DNA of 64,000 nt from Bactericera cockerelli (GCA_024516035.1 CM044967.1:13195592-13259591); one strand, 5' to 3'. Shown: positions 42,368 through 53,119, counted from the first letter of the stretch. Notes: a model not told the origin generated them from the sequence alone. Program-made: numbers and translations.

Positions 42368-42960
42368 AGTGACCTTGCATATAGTTTATTTCAAGATTCT
42401 AAAAAAATAACAAGAAAAAATTATGTAGAAAAAAAGTTATAGGATTTTCAAGTGTTGTCATTACTTATGCGCCACCCTGTATGTTCTGATATTCATGTAC
42501 ATCTAGTACAACTTCTCACTTTTCTGTTTATACTCATTAAAATAGAGAGGTTAGATGATGGCATGGATATTCAGAACTATTACCTGCTGATGAGAGCAAA
42601 TAAGCTCGAAACAGCTGTCCAGGTATGTTCTGATATTCATGTACATTTGTACATCTAGTATAACTTCTCACTTTTCTGTTTATACTCATTAAAAAGAGAG
42701 GTTAGTTGATGGCATGGATATTCAGAACTATTACCTGCTGATGAGAGCAAATGAGCTCGAAACAGCTGTCCAGGTATGTTCTGATATTCATGTACATCTA
42801 GTACAACTTCTCACTTTTCTGTTTATACTCATTAAAAAGAGAGGTTAGTTTATGGCATAGATATTCAGAACTATAATCATTCAGAACTATTACCTGCTGA
42901 TGAGAGCAAATAAGCTCGAAACAGCTATTCAGGTATGTTCTGATATTTCATGTACATCTC

Positions 42961-43252
42961 ACTTTTTATCGAGAGTTCACCGCCACCAGTAAAGCAAGTT
43001 GACCACACATTACACACCGCTGACCGCTCAGAAAAACTCCGGGAGGAAACCGGGCATGAACATGATGTGAATTCCGAGTACGAGGATTTGTGTATTCTAA
43101 TTTTATGGCTAGGATCTCCAACATGGTAACAAAGTTGCCGAGGTTCGAATAACAATCACACAACCGGTGAGTTAGGTGAACTACACAGCGGTGAACAAGG
43201 TGGAATGTGCATTATCCATAGTAGTTGGTAAAATATTACAAGTATTTAATTA
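42961..43252. other. Unannotated stretch
   Basis: Two overlapping minus open frames (42925-43163) without recognised features were seen. CGAGGTTCGAATAACAATCA near 43140 is tRNA-like, and no full SINE can be traced. Confidence 0.35.
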
Positions 43253-43440
43253 TCCATAAGGGTTGGGTGGAAATAACCCCGCCTTTTAGGTGAGACATTA
43301 GCTTTATTCCCTTTTTTTGCTATTGTTTCTTGGTTCAATCTATTTATTTTTTCTTTATACATAATTTCATTGTTTTGTACTGTAAATATTGTTCTTTGTC
43401 TATACCTAATAAAGCGATATATAATAATAATAATAATCCA
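43253..43440 (+). mobile_element. LINE L 3' end
   Basis: AAGGGTTGGGTGGAAATAAC, CCCGCCTTTTAGGTGAGACA, TTGTTTCTTGGTTCAATCTA and CTATACCTAATAAAGCGATA followed by TAATAATAATAAT. The hairpin present in sister copies is deleted here. Confidence 0.7.
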
Positions 43441-43489
43441 TTGTACAAAATATAGGCAGTTATTAAAATATTACAACGATAAAATTGTG

Positions 43490-43699
43490 CACTGGTAGTC
43501 AAGTGGTTAAAGCTCTAGTCTGGTAATCCAGGTAGCGTAGGGGTCCGTTGGTTCGAATCCCACCCAGTGCATGAATCCAATTTTGAGTTTGTGACCACAT
43601 AATAATAAGACTCTGAGGGTTAGGTGGTAGAAAATACTTTGAGCATTAACCTCGTCTGGTGGTTACCTACCACCAAAGAGTATTATTATTATTATTATT
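43490..43699 (+). repeat. SINE-D, full length with 11-bp target duplication
   Basis: This is a 210-bp copy between ATAAAATTGTG at 43479-43489 and 43700-43710. The head is CACTGGTAGTCAAGTGGTTA, the B box GGTTCGAATCCC, the body GACCACATAATAATAAGACT, then GTTAGGTGGTAGAAAATACT and a (ATT)n tail. It is the best reference copy for type D. Confidence 0.85.
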
Positions 43700-43710
43700 A
43701 TAAAATTGTG

Positions 43711-44308
43711 ATATAGTAACACAAAGAAACATTAATAAGTGTAAAGAATATGTATGAGTCAAATGAAGCCATCGAATTCTTACAGAAGACAGCAAAACAG
43801 GCATTGTGATAAGAATAACTGCAATTATGTTTTTGACCGAGAAAGAGAGAGAGAGAGGGTGGGTGATTTTTAATTAATGTTCAAGACAAGTAAGTTCCTT
43901 ATCTGACTGACAGAGTAATGAACTTGGTTACTAACTCCTGTTTCTTTATGATGACTGATTAGCATAACAATTATCATAAAAACCATAGGAGAATAAGTTT
44001 ACATAAGGCAATTTGGTATTTATTTTAGAGACGAGCTATATGTGACGTGAGTACACTTGAGAGACGGGTGCTAGTTATGGGGTAATTAAATATTACTATT
44101 ACAATATCTAACTTAAGAGTTCTTAAGTGTGTATTGAGCATTCTACTCTATTCTAGGATTCGTAACCCAGCATCATCTGAAGGAATCTATCTCTGTATTA
44201 GATAAGAGTTCCTGCGCGCGGAATTTATTCTTAGATATTGCCTGGTTCATCTTCAAAATTGGATCCCAAGAAAAGGATAAATCCATTCCATTGAAAAATG
44301 GCACCATG
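43711..44308. other. Unannotated stretch
   Basis: No gene was seen. A short GAGAGAGAGAGAG run lies at about 43845-43857. Confidence 0.3.
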
Positions 44309-44400
44309 CATGGTCGAATGTTCAAGGGGCTAGTTTGGTAATCCAGGTAGCGCAGAGGTCCGTTGGTTCGAATACCACCGAGTAGATCAGTAGATGAATC
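44309..44400 (+). repeat. SINE-D head fragment
   Basis: GGGGCTAGTTTGGTAATCCA, GGTAGCGCAGAGGTCCGTTG and GTTCGAATACCACCGAGTAG; the tail is missing. Confidence 0.65.
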
Positions 44401-44964
44401 TTTCTTTATTTATTTGAGACTTTGGCTACATAACAATGGCACATAAACAACTTCTGTAACAAGGAAATTTGTTAGTCCCAACTGGGATTATTATAACCAA
44501 TTTACCCAAAATATCTGTAGAAGAAGATTTTTGTTATTTATTGTATGACAATTTTAGATTTTATTTTATATTTTTATGTTGAAGAAGATAAAATAACTCT
44601 TATTCGGTCAATATTTTAAATGAATATTTAGTATGATAGTAGGAACCTTTATCTAAATAGAATTAAAAATAAATAAATAAAAACACATCCTGGAACAATT
44701 TTTCTCTTCACCCAGTAGGTAGGTACACTGTTGGTTCCATGCGTTAATCTATTAGAGCCATGTGTTTTCATTAAAAGCAACCAGATATTCCAATATAAAC
44801 AGTTTAGATTTATTGAATCTATGCGCCCACTATTGGGAACATCAGAGCTATTTAGAAAGGGATTAATCATGAATTATGAGGAGTAGAAATGTGTTTAAAT
44901 TTGTTTTGGAAATATGGATTAGATTTTAAATTTGTTCATCAATACAAATTCCTACAGGGAAGTA
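44401..44964. other. Unannotated stretch
   Basis: No gene or repeat was recognised. Confidence 0.3.
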
Positions 44965-45120
44965 CAGAAAGGATTTTTAAATATTTATAGATCACTCATT
45001 ACAAATTAAAACTGGGATTCAAGTACATCAAAAGAAAGGAATTTTAAATATTTATGGATCATTCATTACAAATTAAAACTGGGATTCTATTACATCAGAA
45101 GAAAGTACATGTATTCAAGT
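44965..45120. repeat. Tandem duplication, period 67 bp
   Basis: AAAGGA plus TTTTAAATATTTAT at 44968 and 45035; both are followed by ATTACAAATTAAAACTGGGA and ACATCA(A/G)AAGAAA. A partial third unit follows. Confidence 0.8.
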
Positions 45121-45225
45121 ACATACATCAGAAAAAAGAAATTCTAATTATGTTTAGCAAAAATACTGCCAGGGGGGTTTTGTCAATATTTGTGGATTAT
45201 TCTACTGCTAAATAAACTGCCATGA

Positions 45226-45335
45226 CTACGGGCACATTATCAAACAGGATTAAAGTTAGGCTAAGGAAATGCAACATAGCCCGAGTTAAGGGGTAGTGTC
45301 CAGTGTCCACTTAGATTAAATTTGATCCTTGGATA
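45226..45335. mobile_element. MITE F, partial copy
   Basis: CGGGCACATTATCAAACAGG, ATTAAAGTTAGGCTAAGG and GGGGTAGTGTCCAGTGTCCA; the right terminus is eroded. Confidence 0.5.
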
Positions 45336-45407
45336 TAAGACTGAAACCACAAACTCTTTATTAGAAATCCATTTGCTAATAAATGTACAAAAAACATACT
45401 AAAGCCA

Positions 45408-45455
45408 CCTTAGTGGTTGAGTAGTTGAGGTGCTAGTCTGGTAATCCAGGTAGCA
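45408..45455 (+). repeat. SINE-D head, truncated
   Basis: TAGTGGTTGAGTAGTTGAGG then TGCTAGTCTGGTAATCCAGG stops at TAGC. Confidence 0.55.
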
Positions 45456-47413
45456 AAAAGTGATTAGTTTGCAAATTATTCAGTTACAAAAAAGCATGTA
45501 GGTGGAAACTTTTGTTGTATGTACCAACAAAATAGTAAGCCCCACATAAGGTGGCGAGATCCAAAATGGGTGTGCAAAGGTGGATGCAAACCACACTTGC
45601 ATGTCTATTTTGAGGTATTGTCAGGTAAACATGAGCTTTCCTACCTTGTTGTTTGATTATCAGTAGTTTTTTTTTTTTTTTTTTTAACAATACTTTTTAT
45701 ACCTTGTAGGTAAAATAGAAAGTATAAAAAAACATCCTATGTTTTTGTATATCTGTAGTTGTTGGGGAAAAAGCTGCACTGAATAGATTTAACAGTCAGT
45801 ACCTATCTAACTGGTTCAACAAATAATAGTTTATCGTTTATCTCCTTTTCATTTTAGGATTTCTAACACAAATATTTCCAACTTATTTTTGCCCACAGTA
45901 TTTATTTATATTTATTTTTTAAATTTTTAATTGGACCAACCTATGTGATGACTATGCTTCCAAGTTATTCCTGTAGCCTCAGTGATTAGCATACTGGACT
46001 GCAAATTAAGTGGATACATGTTTGTGAAAGAATACAACACGGTAGTGCTTCCATTGTATGAAAATAGTGAAAATCTTAGAAATGAGCAGAGAAAGATAAA
46101 ATTTTCAATTTTGGTTTTATCTGCTTGCTAAGACTACCTACAAAAAATTGATCAATGTAGAAGACGGAAACATTTTCTTTAAAGGTTAAAGAAGTATCAT
46201 TTTAGGTAGCTCCACAATAAATTGGAAAAATAAAATTCAAATTTTCAACATTTAAAAATCTGGTTTGTAAATAGTGAAATTTGGTAGAGGCTTTTGAACA
46301 CTGCAAATATGAAAACTCATGAGCACATACAGCTCAAGCCACAGGTGTCCCCAATTCTCCACCAAACTGTCACTTTACTTTCTTCCACAGATTTTACAAA
46401 TCTTATGAACTATTTTCTACATGGGGTATGAATATTTTTCGAGAGAAATCGCATTTTGTTGTGAGAATATTGTATCTCTGCTGACCAGCAGCCATTGGTA
46501 GTATCCTCTCCTATTCTACAAGTGGTTGTTCCAGTTGTGCACATTATTTTGGTGTAAACAACAATACTTTAGCGGACAATGACAGCAAAATAAGTGAAAT
46601 ACAGTACGATTTTTTATATAAATGAGTAGTTTTTTTACCTTTTTTAATGGGATAATCCTTAAAAGAAGAGTAATACGAAGTAGCCGCAGGCACAAGAACA
46701 AGCAAACCTAAGTCATTATGTTGGGTATGAAATACCTATGTTAGATTTCTTTTTCTACGTATGAAAGTAACTATTGCACAGTATAACACATCACAATTAT
46801 AACGATTTAGTAAATTTATTAGTTATATTTGAACACTTTTTATGTAAACGGAATTAACGGACAATAAACATCAAATTTTGAATACAGGTAAATTCAGAAA
46901 AATAAACACATCAAACACGGCAGAAAAAACAACTAACAGAAAGAAATAAACAACGGAATGTCGTTTGCTTGAACAAAGAGCGCTGTGTTGCCAGATGGCG
47001 AGGACGGTTTTATCCCTTTCCTCTCTCGTAAAGTATCCCATCAATTGGAAACAAGATTTCCAGTATTACCCGCGAAGTTCTTTTTTTTAAACTTTGTCTA
47101 AGAAGCTCTTGATAAATTTAAGAAATTTCAAGTTGGCATTAAGGAAACCAGCTCAATCAGGTTCTTAATAATATATTATTTTTCTTTTTAACCATGGATG
47201 TCCTCTGTCGCTGAAAGTGGCATTGATTGCATTGAAAATAGCCAATATAGGCAAGCATGAATAATATGTGTAATATAATATTTCAAATTTCATCACTATA
47301 TTATTGAAAAAAATTCCGTTCTTTTCTAAGTCATGAATAAAATTGTACATTGTACAACATGGCGCAATGGGAGTCATGGGACTAAAAAAAACACTGCCAA
47401 TTATGGACTCAAT
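45456..47413. other. Unannotated stretch of about 2 kb
   Basis: T-runs lie at 45668-45685. Short open frames on both strands (45484-45690, 46516-46701, 47165-47452) have no recognised domain. No repeat copy was seen. Confidence 0.3.
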
Positions 47414-48117
47414 ACTTCCTCGTGATTGCTTCACATTGTAAACACGTGCCAATTTTGAGATTTTATAGAAAATTACTTGTTTTTTCCAAAACGGCTCAAC
47501 CGATTTTCTTCAAATTTGTCTTATATGGTAGAAAACCGTTTTTTCTACATTATAAATTCTACAAAAAATTCTGTATCGGCAAGTCGTGGTCCTTATTTTT
47601 TTACTTTTTTGTCCAAAATTTCGGATTTTCTTAAATATCAGAGTCAAATTATAATTAATTTAAAAATAAATATAAATAACATATGTAAAACAATAATATG
47701 GATATTCTTACAATATTTCATCGAAATCGGGTGTACCATTCACGAGATATAAGCGTTTAAGTAAAAAGTTAGTGGTCAGGCGCATGGTCTCTTTCACCCA
47801 GAACCGCTAGTATGCATTCAATGAATTTAAAATGGGACCATCTACAGAATGTCTCCTAGATGTGTGCAAAATTTCATCAAAATCGGTCGAGTAGTTTCCG
47901 AGATTTGCGCGTTACAAGGAATCGTTTTAACAGACCGACAGACAGACCGACAGACCGACAGACCGACAGACGGACACAAAACCAAATTTACTCAGTAGGT
48001 TATGAAACGTCCAGAAATATAAAAAAAAATTGAAATCGGAGCAAAAAAATATTTTTTTTTACAAAAACGAACACAATACTTCCGATTTCTAATATTAGAA
48101 ATTTCTCGGAAGTAAAA
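47414..48117 (+). mobile_element. Hairpin-ended microsatellite element, divergent member
   Basis: It has the same layout as 5706-6340. AAATTTCATCAAAATCGGTC precedes a (GACAGACC)n tract (47935-47970); then CGTCCAGAAAT, CACAATACTTCC and a terminal hairpin GATTTCTAATATTAGAAATT closing with CTCGGAAGTAAAA. The left boundary (near TTCACATTGTAAACACGTGC) is approximate. Open frames here are incidental. Confidence 0.55.
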
Positions 48118-48148
48118 TCAAGGTGAAAGCTGTGTTTTTATGCTATTA

Positions 48149-48237
48149 TAGTAGTAGTGCTTTATTTAGACTGTCGGCTCGAGACAAGAAGTCCCATTAC
48201 GCTAACAGTTTAATATAGCACCTCTTTATTTATTGTA
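48149..48237 (-). repeat. Repeat Y, copy 2
   Basis: AGTAGTGCTTTATTTAGACT, AGTCCCATTACGCTAACAGT and AGCACCTCTTTATTTATT match 2296-2376. Confidence 0.6.
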
Positions 48238-49134
48238 AATTTTACATGATTATAGGTCTTATCTCAGGTAGAAAAAGAAAGGCCATGAATAGAACTTTGA
48301 TCGGAGGAAGCAGGGAAATAGATAGTAAATTAAATATTATTTTATCTTTAGTTGAATATTATAAGCTATATTTTCAAACAAACCAAAAAAAACAAACCTC
48401 TCTGGCTATATTTCCAAGGGATTAGCTTTTGAAACACTTGGCCCTTTTTGCAAAGATTTAAAAGATTTCATTGAAGAATTAGAAACAAGTTACAACACGT
48501 TACAGGAGATAGAAGGGCCAAGATGTACCTATATCAGCGAATTTCCCTCGCAATCCAGAGAGGGAACAGTGCAAGTATTGAGGGAACTTTTCCTTCATCC
48601 AGTTCCCTCGTCGAAGTCTTCAATAATAATGTACTGAAGTTGTCTTCATAAAGTAGTTGTGATAATTAGCAGCATAATTTAATGCAGATTGGTTATTTGA
48701 GGTAACATTATTAATTTCCAGAATTTAAATTGCACGTTTAAACCATTTTAAGTACCCTCTAATTGATTTCAACACACGATTTGGTCTTACTCGTCTCAAA
48801 GTGATACCATAATATATAATATTTTTTTTTTTTTTTTTTAATTTAGGAAACTTTCTTTCACAACATAATCACACTCTCACATTGTGTTTTCTGTGGGAAA
48901 TTTCCCTTACGAAAACATTAAATCCCTAGACTTTGATTCCAAACTTTTCAGCTGGCAACGTTGCAAACATCCGACTCCTCACTCTGCCTGGAGAGTGCAA
49001 GCGGTATTAGTGCTGCGCTCTCTCGTTACTGAAGTGAACTCATGGAATAAGAAGCATAGCATGAACTTGTGGCTCATGAATGATGTTCTTGAATCTGTGT
49101 AATTAATTGTTAATTCAAGTGTTTACTCTCATTT
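48238..49134. other. Unannotated stretch
   Basis: A T-run lies at 48822-48839. A 72-codon open frame (48884-49102) shows nothing recognisable. Confidence 0.3.
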
Positions 49135-49318
49135 ATTTGAAGAAGTTATTGCCTAAGGCAATAACCTCGCCCTTTAGTTAGGACATATATTATGTATATA
49201 TTTATTTATTTTTTCTTTATTTTTTATTTTTTTTTTGTTGTTATATTGTATTTTGTATTTTCGTTTGTAATTATTTGTATTGTATATGTCCTATTATCTA
49301 ATAAAGTGTAAATAAATA
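49135..49318 (+). mobile_element. LINE L 3' end with intact hairpin
   Basis: ATTGCCTAAGGCAATAACCT, CGCCCTTTAGTTAGGACATA, a long T-rich stretch and ATCTAATAAAGTGTAAATAA with an AAATAAATAAA tail. Confidence 0.75.
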
Positions 49319-49325
49319 AAAATAC

Positions 49326-49420
49326 ATAGACGTTTTTGTAATACCTCTGTGGCGCTAAGTCACGGATTGCGTACTGTGTAAGATAGGGAAAATCGACACT
49401 TACCAACGAATCGCCCTAAA
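49326..49420 (+). mobile_element. MITE T, unit 1
   Basis: GACGTTTTTGTAATACCTCT, GTGGCGCTAAGTCACGGATT, GCGTACTGTGTAAGATAGGG and GAATCGCCCTAAA. It is inverted relative to units 3 and 4, with which it can pair. Confidence 0.7.
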
Positions 49421-49566
49421 TTTTTGAAACTAAGGGAAGAATTAATTAACGTTTTTGTAATTTCGCCCCTAGTTTATAAAATGAAATTTTCCTATTTACA
49501 GATATAAGAGAAAAATTTTAACCCTCCAAAGCGAAATACCTGTGGAATTGTGAGAGTGTAAGAGAA
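49421..49566. mobile_element. Decayed MITE T piece (unit 2)
   Basis: ATTAATTAACGTTTTTGTAA then TTTCGCCCCTAG is a recognisable end only. The rest of this interval is unassigned. Confidence 0.4.
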
Positions 49567-49567
49567 A

Positions 49568-49700
49568 CTTAGGGCGAAATAATTAGACAAAATCGATAAC
49601 TTAAGTAATTGCTTAGCATCGGTTTTCCCCATCTAAGACAATACGCAATCCGAGACTTAGCGCCACGAAGGTATTACAAAAAGTCATTTAGGGTGGAATT
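49568..49700 (-). mobile_element. MITE T, unit 3
   Basis: CTTAGGGCGAAATAATTAGA, GACAATACGCAATCCGAGAC, TTAGCGCCACGAAGGTATTA and CAAAAAGTCATTTAGGGTGG. Confidence 0.75.
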
Positions 49701-49817
49701 CATAGACAAATTCTATATCACAAGTCATATCTAAGCGGTGATTTTCCCTGTCTTACACAGTAGATACGCAATCCGTGACTTAGCGCCACAGAGGTATTAC
49801 AAAAACGTCTAATAATT
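49688..49817 (-). mobile_element. MITE T, unit 4
   Basis: TTAGGGTGGAATTCATAGAC, AGATACGCAATCCGTGACTT, AGCGCCACAGAGGTATTACA and AAAACGTCTAATAATTCCGA. Its left end is shared with unit 3, so the two are nested or in tandem. Confidence 0.75.
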
Positions 49818-49983
49818 CCGACCTTAATCTCGAACTTACTTTATTTACCCATCAGATGTAACCAATTTTTAAGTACATATATCTATTAATTCTATGTTTT
49901 AATTAATGTTATAATAAATAATTTAGAAAAGCGTCATCGAAACGACTCATTATCAAACCAATAACAATCGAAAAAAATAAATT

Positions 49984-50117
49984 AAGGGGCGATTAATAGA
50001 CTTTTTTGTAACACCTCTGTAGCGCTAAGTCACGGATTGCGTACTGTGTAAGATACGGAAAACCGACGCTAAGCAATGACTTCAGTTATCGATGTTGTCT
50101 ATTAATGTCGCCCTAAA
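49984..50117 (+). mobile_element. MITE T, unit 5 (most complete)
   Basis: AGGGGCGATTAATAGAC on the left is the inverse of GTCTATTAATGTCGCCCT on the right. The interior has TAACACCTCTGTAGCGCTAA and GATTGCGTACTGTGTAAGAT. It is about 134 bp and non-coding. Confidence 0.8.
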
Positions 50118-52179
50118 TCAGAGCCGCCACAGAGCTGAATTAGTTCTAATATTTGCCGCCAGAACTCGCCACCATCTGGGGCGCTCAATCTCGATTTCTC
50201 TTTTCGAAAATAATGATCTTGTAGGTTAGGTACAAGGCGAGGGCAATCCTTAAACTGGAAGAATCTCTGGCTTCTTGGTAACAGCAAGGCTTGCTCGCGT
50301 TCCTAGGGAATACTCTGAACTGCGATGTCGCAAATATGTAGGTACGTTTCAGAATGCATTCGAGCAATCAGGAATTCAGGAAGCAACACCCTAAAATATT
50401 TTTCAAACTATTCTATTGAGACGCTAAATATTCGTTCAATTATTATTGATACATGCTATTGATTGTTTATCATAATAGGATAAGGAAAGTAAAAAATAAT
50501 ACCATGTTCTTATTTTCAATAGGTACATTATTATGTTGGATCCTGACGAAAAAGTCTGGTTTGCTCCTACATACCTACCACTAGTATCTTGAATTTGTAA
50601 TCAAGTCTGTTACTTGACTTTGAGCACACGGCTGTTTGACGCGTTAGCATTTATTTGTCTTTAAAAATACTTTTAAGTGAGGAGAAAAAATTAAAAATCA
50701 GATTGTGTTGAACACTGGCAACTTGAAATTTTAACATAATGTAACAGTTGTAACACACAACCGACGCAGGGCTGTGTGGCAAAACCAAAACAAAATATTA
50801 ATAATTCTTAAATTTGATGCAGGCAGTCGTGTGATATGAAAGGAAGAGGGAGTGGAAATTTTAAGTGGATGAATCAAATTGTCAATTTGTGCAAACTGCA
50901 GGACTCATTATGCTGGACAACAGAATGAAATAGCCGAGGTCATTTTGCTGTCAATTTTTTTCGAGGAAAAAATGCATTAAGAATAGAAAATTCTTTTCTG
51001 ATGTCACTCCCACCTCATAACTTATGAGAGAGACTACTATTTAGGTCTGGGCGGATAATGATTTTACTTGAAAGTTTAACTCCAGACATTAAGTGTATTT
51101 TCTGTACTTAATCTCCCCCAATCTGTAGAGATCAGAACGCCTCGACGCGCTCTAGCGATAATCAGAGAAACTTAAATTAGGGGGAGCTTCTCACAGTGAA
51201 ATGTAAATAAAGATTACTGATAAGGATTGATAAGAATATTTCATAGAATTGGAAATTTGAACTATCTGAATACCTTATTATGACTATATAGATTTCTGCG
51301 AGAGTTTCATTACCTACTTTTTCTCAAATTTTGATGTAAAAAGTTACTATTCCATTGACTGTTCAGAAAATTTGGTGCATTCAACAAACAGCAGAGTTAA
51401 CGATCACTGCAGCTTGAACCAGTGCTCTCTTGTAAATTGAAAACTGCCTTGATTTTTTTCATGAGAATTTCTCAGACGTGATTGTCCTTACTACACAGCG
51501 TCTTGCTTTCCAGATGTAGAACAAATGTACACTTGAGATTAATAAAGGTAATGCAAAGGGGAAACTCGAGCTAGCATTCTGTACATTATGCATTCATTCT
51601 CGGCGAAATATGTAAATTGAGGATGTTAATAAAAGGTACTTTCAATATCAACAATGAACTTTGATACCTGTACAATTCCTAATCTTAAATCTGGCTCAAA
51701 ATTAAAACTAGAACCTTATACCTAAACTAGTTTAAAGTAACCTAGTCATCGATAGAAAATCAAAAAAATTTATTTAATGAAAATTTATGAAAACATAAAC
51801 AAATAATAAAGATCTGCTGAAGGTCAACCTCAAAGTCAAATTGATTTCAAAATGGCGTTGATCTCGATCTGACGAAAACGTCGGGTTAAGATTGGAGGAG
51901 AAATAAGAACAAGCCGTGAGGAGAAATCCTTAATCTGTGATCAGCTGATGCGAGATTGGGGGAGATTAAGTACAGAAAATACACTTATTATTGAACATTT
52001 GGGGGTGTACTTTGAAGACAGAGAGAGAAAAAAAAGGAGAGAGGGGGAAAAGGAAAGGGGACGGGAACAATCATTAGATATTATTCGTGTGATAAGCACA
52101 AAAGTACAGACAAAAATCTAGCCATTATTGTTTGACCATTATAAATAGTTCCCAAAAATTACAAGACCCAAAATTTTAT
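50118..52179. other. Unannotated stretch of about 2 kb with one repeat end
   Basis: ATAGGATAAGGAAAGTAAAA at 50476-50495 is a terminal remnant of the hairpin-ended family. No gene was recognised; the short minus frames at 50102-50367 lack features. Confidence 0.35.
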
Positions 52180-52465
52180 GGCTCGCCTCACGCGAAGGTC
52201 AGAGGGTTGAAAGTTCTCACCGGTGTGGGTGACCGGTGTGTCTTTCAACTCGGAAAAGAAGAAGAAAAGGGAAAAACAATTATAAAGAAAAGCAAAATAT
52301 TTCCGATTTATAATATTAAATTGAATTGAATTGAATACTTTTATTTATTTGTACAAGAATCAGTATAATCAGTATAAAAAGAATGATATTATAAACAATA
52401 CATCTCCTATAAGCTAAGTCTAACTTCTGAGGAGTTCGTTTATTAGAAATTTCTCGGTAGTAATA
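52180..52465 (+). mobile_element. Hairpin-ended element fragment with insertion in its hairpin
   Basis: GGGTTGAAAGTTCTCACCGG, then TTTCCGATTTATAATATTA (left arm) and, 122 bp later, TATTAGAAATTTCTCGGTAG (right arm) rebuild the terminal hairpin of the 47414-48117 element. The right part of the element is otherwise lost. Confidence 0.5.
52319..52440 (-). mobile_element. 122-bp (TTCAA)n-tailed insert in the hairpin
   Basis: The insert is flanked by TATTA (52314-52318 and 52441-52445). On the minus strand it ends ACAAATAAATAAAAGTATTC followed by repeated AATTC units, a LINE-like tail. Confidence 0.5.
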
Positions 52466-52543
52466 GTGAGAATAAACCCGTTCATTATAATGCACTTGAC
52501 TGTTTTTAATGTATAACTTTTTATAAATTTTATTAGTTCAATT

Positions 52544-52566
52544 CATTTTTTTTTTTTTTTTTTTTT
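52544..52566. repeat. Poly(T) tract
   Basis: A run of about 20 T follows CAATTCA and abuts the SINE-E fragment. Confidence 0.85.
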
Positions 52567-52830
52567 GAGGGTTCACGTTCATTCCAACTGCTAAGGTCAT
52601 CTCAAGACAGGGATCTTACCCTCCATGCATTTGGGATGTTGACCACATAATAATACGTCTTGGGTTTACAGCTGGAATAATGGGACTCAATAGTCCTAAT
52701 TGGGCAGTAGATATAAGGTGATATTCTTATTATTATTGCTGGAAATGACGAAACAGCTACTCACATTTCACTCGGCCTGGGTTGAGCCAGGAATAGCTAT
52801 TAGAATCACGAGGGTTCGAACAATGGTTAG
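52567..52830 (-). repeat. SINE-E fragment interrupted by a SINE-B tail
   Basis: GACAGGGATCTTACCCTCCA and, after the insert, ACAGCTACTCACATTTCACT then CGGCCTGGGTTGAGCCAGGA follow the order of 33319-33671. Between them (about 52637-52731) TTGACCACATAATAATACGT and CTGGAATAATGGGACTCAAT with (ATT)n are a plus-strand type B tail. Confidence 0.6.
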
Positions 52831-52954
52831 GTCTTGGATGTTCTAATAGGAATACAAAATCAAGTTAAGTCACAGAAGCTAAATGAAAAAGTTAAGTACA
52901 TATAACACAATCGTTTAGTTAGATGACCTTGGCTTTTTCAGTAATTCAATTTTA

Positions 52955-53103
52955 GTGAAAGTTTTCATATTAGTGTTAATCACTTTGGTGATATCACAAC
53001 TACTCAAACCCGCTGTACCAAATCTACGCTGAAACCGGGACTTGAACTACCGACCTCCAGGTTACAAGTCCACCGCCTAATCGATGAAGCTACCGAGGTC
53101 GGT
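52955..53103 (-). repeat. SINE-A, complete, with 16-bp target duplication
   Basis: CAGTAATTCAATTTTA at 52939-52954 and 53104-53119 is a perfect direct repeat defining a 149-bp element. The minus strand starts ACCGACCTCGGTAGCTTCAT, has GGTTCAAGTCCC-like B-box sequence (here GTAGTTCAAGTCCC) and ends GATTAACACTAATATGAAAA. The length of type A is set by this copy. Confidence 0.9.
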
Positions 53104-53119
53104 CAGTAATTCAATTTTA

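Larger units (their letters stand above)
41566..42479 (-). mobile_element. Mariner-superfamily element, DD41D-like, internally deleted
   Basis: The 914-bp element has inverted ends CAGGGTGGCGCATAAGTAAT, then GACAAC, and is flanked by TA (41564-41565; 42480-42481). Removing it rejoins a normal repeat X unit (AGGTA then TGTTCTG). The minus-strand transposase is broken and shortened. A Tc1/mariner element of this type would normally be about 1.3 kb. Confidence 0.9.
41499..42960 (+). repeat. Repeat X tandem array, units 144-159 bp, split by a mariner
   Basis: The anchor word GGTATGTTCTGATATT occurs at about 42626, 42777 and 42936 (where it reads TGATATTT), plus once split across the mariner junction. 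Each unit carries CAACTTCTCACTTTTCTGTT, GAGAGGTTAG(A/T)TGATGGCAT, CAGAACTATTACCTGCTGAT and GAGCAAATAAGCTCGAAACA. Excluding the transposon there are about 3.5 units. Single copies lie elsewhere in the window. Confidence 0.9.
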
